Assembly: GCA_030428405.1 (NCBI GenBank)
Contig: JAUIEH010000186.1
Coordinates: 1 to 6,125, forward strand
Direction: 5' to 3'
Source of the DNA: Alphaproteobacteria bacterium
GTDB taxonomy: Bacteria > Pseudomonadota > Alphaproteobacteria > Caulobacterales > Maricaulaceae
Length of the DNA stretch: 6,125 nt
Positions 1 through 5,401 of the stretch are shown here, in pieces (the stretch's first letter is position 1; every line of letters starts with the position of its first letter). The notes beneath the pieces are model-generated. The model saw only the letters and a program-made list of their open reading frames with translations, was not told the DNA's origin and did no database searches. The position numbers and the translations under genes are program-made.

Positions 1-263
1 AGCGCTGCTTCGGTGAAGGCGTCCTGTTCGGCGTGGAGGGCTGCGATTTCGACCATCAGCTGATGGTGGCCGGGCTGCAATGCGAGGTCGGCGGAATAAG
101 CGCGGCGCGCAGCTTCTATGTCGCCGGCGGCGTAGGCCTCGCGCGCCAGACCGCGCAGAGTCGCGATCGGGTCAGGTTGCTCTTGCGCAAACGCCGAGTG
201 AGGGACCGCCGCCTGCGCGGTCGCCATGACCGCTGCGCCAATGAGCATGAGCTTGCGCCGCAT
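1..263 (-). CDS. Exported TPR-like protein, N-terminal part (cut by window edge)
   Basis: Translating the minus strand from the ATG at 263-261 gives 87 codons open to the window edge, so only the N-terminus is visible. It starts MRRKLMLIGAAVMATAQAAV and has a basic n-region, a hydrophobic core and an AFA|QEQ signal peptidase I site after about residue 26, which predicts export to the periplasm. Residues 36-62 (LRGLAREAYAAGDIEAARRAYSADL) followed by QPG at 63-65 fit the TPR helix-pair pattern (A/Y, G, A, A, Y, P spacing), and a second repeat seems to begin around residue 69. An SD-like AGGGAAGGG lies 7 bp upstream (271-279). It follows ppa on the same strand after 92 bp, so it may be the third gene of that operon or have its own promoter; I see no convincing promoter or terminator in the gap. 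The C-terminal domain, and so the function, cannot be told. Confidence is good that it is a gene, low for any role. Confidence 0.75.
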   Translation of the reverse strand, partial: MRRKLMLIGAAVMATAQAAVPHSAFAQEQPDPIATLRGLAREAYAAGDIEAARRAYSADLALQPGHHQLMVEIAALHAEQDAFTEAA

Positions 264-355
264 GTCCGAGCCCTTCCCTGCCACCGCGCCAAGATGAGCG
301 CGGGCGCGCGCGAGGGTCACGTTAAGCTTCGGCAATGCGCGCGAGTTTGGCGGCG

Positions 356-892
356 CTACTCGCCGGCTTCGGCGCGGCGCGATATCGACTCGCGAATGAT
401 CTCGCGCGCCTTGTCCACGCCCGCCCAGCCGACCACGTCGGCCCATTTCTTCGGCTCCAGATCTTTGTAGTGCTCGAAGAAATGCTGGACCTTCTCCACA
501 AGGATGTTGGGCAGGTCGGTATAGCTGTCGATGGTGTCGTAATAGCTGGTGAGCTTGCGATGCGGCACGGCGAGGATTTTTTCGTCCAGACCTTTTTCAT
601 CGCGCATCAACAAGACGCCCACAGGCCGCACCCGCAACACCGAGCCCGGCACGAGCGGCCGATTGCCGACCGCCATCACGTCGACCTCGTCGCCATCCTC
701 AGCGAGCGTGTGCGGGATGAAGCCGTAATTGCAGGGATAGCGCATCTCCGTATACAGAAAACGGTCGACGAACATCGCGCCAGAAGCCTTGTCGATCTCA
801 TATTTGATGGCGTCGCCGCCCAGCGGCACTTCGATGACGACATTGACGTCATCCGGCGGGTTCTCGCCGGTGGAGATTTTAGAGAGGTCCAT
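356..892 (-). CDS. ppa: Inorganic pyrophosphatase, family I (soluble)
   Basis: This cytoplasmic enzyme (EC 3.6.1.1) hydrolyses pyrophosphate to two phosphates with Mg2+ and so pulls PPi-releasing biosynthetic reactions forward. The protein is 178 aa, the usual length for bacterial family I enzymes (about 175). The family signature DGDEVDV is at 66-72. All the residues known as active-site residues in the E. coli enzyme can be placed one position later here: E21, K30, E32, R44, Y52, Y56, D66, D68, D71, D98, D103, K105, Y142 and K143. The enzyme should therefore be fully active. The ATG at 892-890 shares one base with the argG stop (TGATG), and only a weak GGGGA lies about ten bases upstream, so translation is probably coupled to argG. 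The gene ends TAG at 358-356. No terminator with a T-run is visible downstream. The identification is essentially certain. Confidence 0.97.
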   Translation of the reverse strand: MDLSKISTGENPPDDVNVVIEVPLGGDAIKYEIDKASGAMFVDRFLYTEMRYPCNYGFIPHTLAEDGDEVDVMAVGNRPLVPGSVLRVRPVGVLLMRDEKGLDEKILAVPHRKLTSYYDTIDSYTDLPNILVEKVQHFFEHYKDLEPKKWADVVGWAGVDKAREIIRESISRRAEAGE

Positions 893-2124
893 CAGTCGTT
901 TTTCCCCGCCTTGCGATCGCGCCTTGCCTGCAGGCGCAGTCGCAGGGCGTTGAGCCTGATGAAGCCTTCGGCGTCCTTCTGGTCATAGGCGCCGGCGTCG
1001 TCTTCGAAGGTGACGTGCTGAAGCGAATAGAGCGAGTTCGGAGAACGCCTTCCGACGACATTGACCGAGCCCTTATAGAGCTTCAGCCGCACCTCGCCGG
1101 TGACCATTTTCTGGCTCTCATCGATGGCGGCCTGCAGCATCTCGCGCTCCGGGCTGAACCAGAAGCCGTTATAGATGAGCTCGGCGTAGCGCGGCATGAG
1201 TTCATCCTTGAGATGGCCTGCGCCGCGGTCGAGCGTGACCTGTTCGACGCCGCGATGGGCGGCGAGCAGGATGGTTCCGCCCGGCGTTTCATAAACGCCC
1301 CTGCTCTTCATGCCGACGAAACGGTTTTCGAGAAGGTCGAGCCGGCCGACGCCATGCACTTTGCCGAGTTCGTTAAGCTTGGTCAGAAGCGCTGCGGGCG
1401 AAAGCTCTTCTCCGTCCACGGAGACGGCATCGCCGCGCTCAAAGCCGATGGTGACATATTGCGGCTCGTCCGGCGCGCTCTCCGGGCTGTTCGTACGCTG
1501 ATAGACGATATCGGGCGCATCCTCCCACGGATCTTCGAGCACTTTGCCTTCCGACGAAGTGTGCAAAAGATTGGCGTCGACGGAGAACGGCGCCTCGCCG
1601 CGCTTATCCGCCGTCACCTGAATGCCGTGCTTTTCTGCATAAGCGACCAAATCTGCGCGGCCTTTGAACGACCATTCGCGCCAGGGGGCTACGACGCGAA
1701 TGTCGGGATCGAGCGCGAAATAGGACAGCTCGAAGCGGACCTGATCATTGCCCTTGCCGGTGGCGCCGTGACACACCGCATCCGCGCCCGTCTGGTGCGC
1801 GATTTCGATCTGGCGCTTGGCGATCAGCGGCCGCGCGATCGAGGTGCCGAGCAGATAAAGCCCCTCATAGACCGTATTGGCGCGGAACATCGGGAAGACA
1901 TAATCGCGCACGAATTCCTCGCGCACGTCCTCGATGAAAATCTCGTCCGCCTTCACGCCCGCCTTGAGCGCTTTTTCGCGCGCGGGGCCGAGCTCTTCGC
2001 CCTGGCCCAGATCGGCGGTGAAGGTGACGACTTCGGCGCCGAACTCTTCCTGGAGCCATTTCAGAATGATCGAGGTGTCGAGCCCGCCCGAATAGGCGAG
2101 CACGACTTTTTTGGGCGCGCTCAT
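892..2124 (-). CDS. argG: Argininosuccinate synthase
   Basis: ArgG catalyses citrulline + aspartate + ATP to argininosuccinate + AMP + PPi (EC 6.3.4.5), the penultimate step of arginine synthesis in the cytoplasm. The 410-aa protein matches the ~400-aa type of the family. The N-type ATP-pyrophosphatase P-loop AYSGGLDTS is at 10-18, GQGEE at 40-44, the conserved YEGLYLLGTSIARP at 86-99, and the second family signature HGATGKGNDQVRFE at 119-132. The C-terminal multimerisation helix region (about 380-410, LRLRLQARRDRKAG) is present, so the protein is complete. The ATG at 2124-2122 has a GGAG (2130-2133) five bases upstream. It is the first gene of a minus-strand unit with ppa, overlapping it by one base, and is divergent from the epimerase gene. 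No other arg genes are in the window. I see no clear arginine operator or attenuator in the 62-bp upstream gap. Confidence 0.98.
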   Translation of the reverse strand: MSAPKKVVLAYSGGLDTSIILKWLQEEFGAEVVTFTADLGQGEELGPAREKALKAGVKADEIFIEDVREEFVRDYVFPMFRANTVYEGLYLLGTSIARPLIAKRQIEIAHQTGADAVCHGATGKGNDQVRFELSYFALDPDIRVVAPWREWSFKGRADLVAYAEKHGIQVTADKRGEAPFSVDANLLHTSSEGKVLEDPWEDAPDIVYQRTNSPESAPDEPQYVTIGFERGDAVSVDGEELSPAALLTKLNELGKVHGVGRLDLLENRFVGMKSRGVYETPGGTILLAAHRGVEQVTLDRGAGHLKDELMPRYAELIYNGFWFSPEREMLQAAIDESQKMVTGEVRLKLYKGSVNVVGRRSPNSLYSLQHVTFEDDAGAYDQKDAEGFIRLNALRLRLQARRDRKAGKND

Positions 2125-2148
2125 AGATACTCCGCAATCGAGACGCTT

Positions 2149-2176
2149 AGGCTAGCCTCCGCGCCATAACGTGCAA
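2149..2176 (-). promoter_or_regulatory. Possible argG promoter with palindrome in the divergent gap
   Basis: In the 62-bp gap between argG and the divergent epimerase gene, the minus strand reads TTGCAC (2176-2171), then 16 bp, then TAGCCT (2154-2149). This is a modest sigma-70-like pair pointing towards argG, with the -10 clearly poor. The -10 lies inside a perfect 10-bp palindrome, AGGCTAGCCT (2149-2158), which could be an operator half-turn or chance. The -35 overlaps the epimerase ribosome-binding site on the other strand, so both genes must share very little regulatory DNA. The assignment is tentative. Confidence 0.3.
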
Positions 2177-2180
2177 GGAG
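2175..2180 (+). promoter_or_regulatory. Ribosome-binding site fixing a GTG start
   Basis: AAGGAG lies six bases before the GTG at 2187-2189, an almost ideal Shine-Dalgarno spacing. The GTG is followed directly by the beta-strand/glycine-rich start of a Rossmann fold (KTCLIGGGGFIG), so GTG rather than a later ATG is the start of the epimerase-like gene. Confidence 0.8.
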
Positions 2181-2186
2181 CCTCAC

Positions 2187-3098
2187 GTGAAGACCTGCCT
2201 GATCGGCGGCGGCGGCTTTATCGGAAACGCGCTGGCGCGCGCTTTCCTCGCGCGCAACGCCGAGGTCGTCATCCTAAACCGGCGAGGCCGATGCGAAACG
2301 CCGGGCGTGCGCGCGCTCGCGGTCGACCGGATGAACACCGACGCGATGTGCGCCGCCGTCGACGGCGCCGACATCGCCGTCGATCTGATCGCTTATGAAA
2401 CGCAAGACACGCTTGCGATGCTCGCCGGGCTCGGCGGTCGCATTGGACGCTATGTGCTCGTCTCGTCGGTTGACGTCTACGCCGCCTTCGCACGCGTGAT
2501 CGGATCCGAGCCCGGCCCCGCGACGTCTGCGCCTTTGAGCGAGACCTCGCCCCTGCGCGCCAAGCCCTTCCCGTTTCGAGGCCGCGGCATTGGCCGGGAG
2601 GATTACGACAAGATCCCGCTGGAGCGCGCTGCGCTCGCGCAAGCGGACCTCCCCGCGACAGTGCTCCGCCTGCCGATGGTGTTCGGGCCCGACGATCCGC
2701 GAAAGAGGTTCATGGCGGCGGCGGAGGCCATGCGCGCCGGATCGCCGCTGCGTCTTTCGCCGGCGCATGCGGCCTGGCGCGCCGCGATGATTCCCGTCGA
2801 CAATGTCGGCGAAGCGATTTGCCTCGCCGCGCAGAGCCCTGCAGCGGTCCAGCGCGTCTTCAATGTCGGACCGAGCGCGCACCCGACGTGGCGCGAATGG
2901 CTGTGCGCCTATGCCGACGCGGCCGGCGGCGCGCTCACGCTTGAAGAAGCGCCGGATGTCAGCGATGGCGACGCCGACTACAGCCAGCACGTCATCATCG
3001 ATTCCAGCGCGCTGCGCGCGGCGACCGGTTGGCGCGACGCCGTGAGCGTACGCGACGCGCTCGCCGAAACCGCAGCGGCCGACATGGCCCACGCCTGA
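2187..3098 (+). CDS. Atypical extended-SDR NAD(P)-dependent epimerase/reductase-like protein
   Basis: This 303-aa cytoplasmic protein belongs to the NAD-dependent epimerase/dehydratase superfamily. It opens with a Rossmann nucleotide-binding loop GGGGFIG (7-13); NRR at 31-33 after the second strand hints at NADP(H) preference. VLVSSVDVYAAF (90-101) is the strand carrying the usual Ser region, and PATVLRLPMVFGPDDP (156-171) is the characteristic R-P-x-x-x-x-G-P-x-D-P segment of extended SDRs. IPVDNVGEAI (202-211) and the FNVG turn (225-228) are also typical. The classical YxxxK pair is not seen: the equivalent region reads REDYDKIPLE (137-146), with Tyr140 and Lys142 only two apart, so it is better called an atypical member whose chemistry is unknown. 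The substrate cannot be named, though a sugar-nucleotide or small carbonyl compound would be usual for the family. It stands alone on the plus strand, divergent from argG and convergent with the sdpI-like gene. Confidence 0.88.
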   Translation: MKTCLIGGGGFIGNALARAFLARNAEVVILNRRGRCETPGVRALAVDRMNTDAMCAAVDGADIAVDLIAYETQDTLAMLAGLGGRIGRYVLVSSVDVYAAFARVIGSEPGPATSAPLSETSPLRAKPFPFRGRGIGREDYDKIPLERAALAQADLPATVLRLPMVFGPDDPRKRFMAAAEAMRAGSPLRLSPAHAAWRAAMIPVDNVGEAICLAAQSPAAVQRVFNVGPSAHPTWREWLCAYADAAGGALTLEEAPDVSDGDADYSQHVIIDSSALRAATGWRDAVSVRDALAETAAADMAHA

Positions 3099-3107
3099 GT
3101 TTCGCCC

Positions 3108-3791
3108 CTATGCCTCCTCGCCGCGCGCGCGGTCGGGGTCGCGCGACCACCAGACATAGGACATCACGACGCTGACAAGCGCGATTGCGATAGCGCCGGC
3201 GCCGATGACGGCCGGGCCGAGCCAGGCTTGCGGCGCAAACGCAGCGGCGAACCCGGCGACGCCGATCAAGACGAACAGCCAGCCCGAGAGCCGGTGCGTG
3301 CGGTCCCAGGAATAATCCGAGGACAGAGTCCACGGCGTGCGCACGCCGACGAACCAATTGGGCCGCGCCTTGGGCAGGACATTGCCGATGGCGATGAACA
3401 AGGCGCTGATCCCGCCGATGACGACATAGCGAATGGCGCCGCCATCGGCTGCGATGCGGTCGGTTGCGACCAGCACCATGAAGCCCTGCATCACCGCCAT
3501 GAACGCAAGCATGCCCAGCCAGGACACGATCAGCGGCGCGGGCGAGCGCTCAATATTGCGCCGGCGCGGATCGATCACCGGCACGATCAGCAGCACCGCC
3601 GAGATGAGCACCGCGAGCACGGGCACGACGCCGAACGCTTCCAGCCGCGAGCCATAGCGGTCCGGCGTTCCGTCGATACCCCAATGCACGGGGATTTGCG
3701 CATCGGGCGGCGCGACGCTCCAGCCATAAACGGCGAGCCCGATGATGAGCGCGAGCAGCCCGCCCGCAGGGATCAGCGCCTGACGCATCAT
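3108..3791 (-). CDS. sdpI: SdpI-family integral membrane protein (DUF1648 plus SdpI regions)
   Basis: The 227-aa inner-membrane protein has about six hydrophobic helices: roughly 5-25, 51-73, 85-109, 119-139, 169-187 and 191-213. Between helices 1 and 2 is the DUF1648 hallmark IPVHWGIDGTPDRYG (33-47). Between helices 4 and 5 is the SdpI hallmark NVLPKARPNWFVGVRTPWTL (137-156), ending in W-D-R-T-H-R (162-167). B. subtilis SdpI (about 207 aa, six helices) gives immunity to the SdpC toxin and sequesters the repressor SdpR at the membrane. By analogy this protein may be a membrane sensor that relieves its co-encoded repressor. No SdpA, SdpB or SdpC-like toxin gene is in the window, so the ligand is unknown. 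It overlaps the repressor gene by 4 bp (ATGA) and has its own GAGGAG (3797-3802) five bases before the ATG. A second ATG follows at once (MM), so the start is uncertain by one codon. Family assignment is firm; function is by analogy. Confidence 0.92.
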   Translation of the reverse strand: MMRQALIPAGGLLALIIGLAVYGWSVAPPDAQIPVHWGIDGTPDRYGSRLEAFGVVPVLAVLISAVLLIVPVIDPRRRNIERSPAPLIVSWLGMLAFMAVMQGFMVLVATDRIAADGGAIRYVVIGGISALFIAIGNVLPKARPNWFVGVRTPWTLSSDYSWDRTHRLSGWLFVLIGVAGFAAAFAPQAWLGPAVIGAGAIAIALVSVVMSYVWWSRDPDRARGEEA

Positions 3792-4090
3792 GAGGTCTCC
3801 TCTTGTGCGTGGTCCGGGCGCGCCGGCTCGGCGTCGACCTGGAACAGATCCATGAGCGTCGCCACGGCTTCAGCGGCGACGGATGCGTTCAGGCGATAGC
3901 GGATCGTGGTGCCGTCGCGCTCCGCGAGGATCAGGCCCGCCTCTTTGAGGACGTTGAAATGGCCCGACATCGTCGGCTTGGCGACGTCGAAGCGCGCAGC
4001 CAGTTCGCCTGCCGACAAAGGGCCGTCGCCGAGCAACGACAACACCTTGCGGCGAACTGGATGCGCGAGCGCCTGGAACACATTATTCAT
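3788..4090 (-). CDS. sdpR: ArsR-family autorepressor, SdpR type
   Basis: This 100-aa winged-helix DNA-binding protein has ALAHPVRRKVLSLL (7-20) as the first helices, then LSAGELAARFDVAKPTMSGH (25-44) and FNVLKEAGLI (45-54) forming the helix-turn-helix, and the wing at LAERDGTTIRYRLN (55-68). KPTMSGHFNVLKEAGL is the style of recognition helix seen in SdpR-type members. The protein contains no cysteine and lacks the ELCVCDL-type metal site of ArsR/SmtB sensors, so it is not a thiol metal sensor; a protein partner (the neighbouring SdpI homologue) is the likelier signal. The acidic tail (residues 86-100) is probably flexible. It is first in a two-gene operon, overlaps sdpI by 4 bp, and starts 8 bases after an inverted repeat it probably binds. 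The ATG at 4090 is the only sensible start, with AGGG (4098-4095) five bases upstream on the minus strand and inside the promoter region. Confidence 0.93.
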   Translation of the reverse strand: MNNVFQALAHPVRRKVLSLLGDGPLSAGELAARFDVAKPTMSGHFNVLKEAGLILAERDGTTIRYRLNASVAAEAVATLMDLFQVDAEPARPDHAQEETS

Positions 4091-4098
4091 GCATTCCC

Positions 4099-4120
4099 TA
4101 ATTAGGATTTTTCCTAATTA
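4099..4120. promoter_or_regulatory. Perfect inverted repeat, probable SdpR operator
   Basis: TAATTAGGA (4099-4107) and TCCTAATTA (4112-4120) are perfect 9-bp inverted arms around a 4-bp TTTT centre. It is a strikingly AT-rich island in GC-rich surroundings. The left arm also sits in a 10-bp palindrome, CCTAATTAGG (4097-4106), and CCTAATTA recurs as a direct repeat 16 bp apart (4097 and 4113). The symmetry, length and position just upstream of an ArsR-family gene fit a homodimer operator for autorepression. The binding itself is inferred. Confidence 0.82.
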
Positions 4121-4126
4121 TGTCAA
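4099..4126 (-). promoter_or_regulatory. Promoter of the sdpR-sdpI operon
   Basis: On the minus strand a perfect -35 hexamer TTGACA (4126-4121) is followed by 16 bp and then TAATTA (4104-4099) as the best -10 candidate, although TAATTA matches TATAAT poorly. The presumed -10 and the spacer coincide with the inverted repeat, so bound repressor would block RNA polymerase. A transcript starting six or seven bases after the -10 would begin at about 4092, one or two bases before the ATG of the repressor gene. The -35 lies only 12 bases past the stop codon of the upstream metallopeptidase gene. Confidence 0.65.
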
Positions 4127-4137
4127 GCGCGGCGCTG

Positions 4138-5373
4138 TTAGTCGTGTGAAGGCGCTGCGTGCGAGGGCGTCGTTTCTCTTGCGGAACGATGCGGGCCCCA
4201 GGCGTTGACCGCCTCCTCGCCCACCACCTCGGCGGCGAGCCTGCGGACATTGTCCGGCGCCAGAACGCCGCGCGCGATGGCGCCGCGAAGCCAATCCTCA
4301 TAGCGCCCGCCGGTCTGATCAAAGCCGTCATCCAGCATGGCGCGGTAGAGCGCTGCGGCGAGCATGTGCATGCCGCCGTCATGCTCGATCCAGCGCCGGT
4401 GCGGATCGCGTGCAAATCCCATCCGTTCAGAAACTATCTGGTCGAGCGCCTGCGCGGAGCCTTCGCCGAGCACGCCGAGAAAGGAATTGTAGCCGAAGCT
4501 CGGATCATGGTCCTCGACGATGGAGACCATCCAGGGATCGTCGCGCAGCGGAGCCAGCGATTCCAGCAACGCCTCGTCCTGACGGTCGAAAGAGGGATGG
4601 AAAATCTCATGCGCGGCGATGCGCAGCTGCGTGTCGGGGTCGTACGAGATGTGGCTGATGAAGCGCTGTCCCGTGATGCGGATGCCGTAGGGCATCGAGA
4701 AGTTCAACAGGATCATCTCAATTTCATCTTCAAGCGGACGGCCAAGCAGCCGTTCCTGCTCGGCAATGACGTCGTGCGGACCAAGCGCTGCGTGGAAGCG
4801 CGCGACGGTCTCCTCGATTCCTAGTTCTTCCATCTGGGCGCGCCAGAATGCTTCGAAGCCTTCACGCTGCAGCGCGCGCAGCGCGGCGAGCACAGGGCCC
4901 TGCACGCCGGCTGAGACATTGGGCCAGCGTTCTTCGCGCCAGTATTGGGTCTGCGCAAAGCCTGGGCGCAGACGCGTTTCCGGGTCTTGCGCGGATGCGA
5001 TGACGTCCTCGAGCGTGTCGGTCGGCTGCACCGAGAACACGAGCGCGAGAAACGGGCCGACCAGCGTGCCGGTCTCGCGCGCCATGGCGCCGAGCTGATC
5101 AAGGCCGGCGTTTTCCTCAGCGGTGAACCGCGCGCGGAATTCGGCGGCTTCTTCGGCGTAATAATGAGACGCCATTTGATCGCCGGAGAGCGCGCCGAGA
5201 AACACGATGGCGTCCAGGCCGAGCGACGGGTGGATGACCCATTGCGTGCGCATTTCTGCTGCGGCTGCGGCTGTCGCCTCCGGGCCCGGCGTCTGCGCGC
5301 AGGCTGCGGGCGCGAAGGTGAGCGCGACGACCGAGACGGCCGCCTGCGTCAGGATGTTGAGCGTGCGGTTCAT
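4138..5373 (-). CDS. Predicted secreted zinc metallopeptidase-like protein (HEIFH motif)
   Basis: With the start at 5373 the product is 411 aa. It begins MNRTLNILTQAAVSVVALTF and ends its signal peptide at ACA|QT (about residue 26), so it should be exported to the periplasm or outside. Cys25 is preceded by PAA, a poor lipobox, making a lipoprotein less likely. RIAAHEIFHPSF (251-262) carries an HEXXH zinc motif (H255, E256, H259). A candidate third ligand is E304 in VLGEGSAQALD (301-311), a helix with Glu and a later Asp, as in gluzincin-type peptidases. I do not recognise a named family, and a peptidase activity on an unknown substrate is inference. An in-frame ATG at 5439 would give 433 aa but places non-signal sequence first and overlaps the upstream araC-type gene; the 5373 start leaves a clean signal peptide and a 28-bp gap, though with only a weak SD. 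It is probably co-transcribed with that regulator. Confidence 0.75.
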   Translation of the reverse strand: MNRTLNILTQAAVSVVALTFAPAACAQTPGPEATAAAAAEMRTQWVIHPSLGLDAIVFLGALSGDQMASHYYAEEAAEFRARFTAEENAGLDQLGAMARETGTLVGPFLALVFSVQPTDTLEDVIASAQDPETRLRPGFAQTQYWREERWPNVSAGVQGPVLAALRALQREGFEAFWRAQMEELGIEETVARFHAALGPHDVIAEQERLLGRPLEDEIEMILLNFSMPYGIRITGQRFISHISYDPDTQLRIAAHEIFHPSFDRQDEALLESLAPLRDDPWMVSIVEDHDPSFGYNSFLGVLGEGSAQALDQIVSERMGFARDPHRRWIEHDGGMHMLAAALYRAMLDDGFDQTGGRYEDWLRGAIARGVLAPDNVRRLAAEVVGEEAVNAWGPHRSARETTPSHAAPSHD

Positions 5374-5401
5374 GCCGGCACTTTGGCCGCGGTCGGTGCG
5401 C

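Noticed and set aside
264..355. The 92-bp gap between ppa and the TPR-like gene as an RNA gene or terminator
   Set aside because: I found only short 4-5-bp stems, no T-run, no tRNA-like arms and no convincing promoter.
335..988. A 217-codon plus-strand frame across ppa and the argG end
   Set aside because: It is antisense to ppa, whose catalytic residues are all present; no plausible start signal or domain is seen.
1015..2169. A 384-codon open frame on the plus strand opposite argG
   Set aside because: It lies wholly antisense to an unmistakable argG. Its translation is rich in Arg, Ala and Leu without domains, as expected from GC-biased codon usage on the other strand.
2274..3092. A 272-codon open frame on the minus strand opposite the epimerase-like gene
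   Set aside because: It is Arg/Gly-rich with no motif, and the opposite frame has a recognisable Rossmann fold with a well-placed ribosome-binding site.
3121..3148. GC palindromes CCGCGCGCGCGG and GGTCGCGCGACC as a terminator
   Set aside because: Both lie within the sdpI coding end, lack a T-run, and alternating GC palindromes are common in DNA of this composition.
3228..3899. A 223-codon plus-strand frame opposite sdpI and sdpR
   Set aside because: The product is a low-complexity Arg/His/Asp-rich shadow of a membrane-protein gene with clear family motifs.
4099..4120. The inverted repeat read as a rho-independent terminator of the metallopeptidase gene
   Set aside because: The stem is AT-rich, has no T-run after it in the minus direction, and lies within a promoter next to a repressor gene; an operator explains it better.
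4126..4136. AGCGCGGCGCT near-palindrome beside the -35
   Set aside because: It is short with a one-base centre and is typical of random GC-rich sequence; no evidence that it is a second operator.
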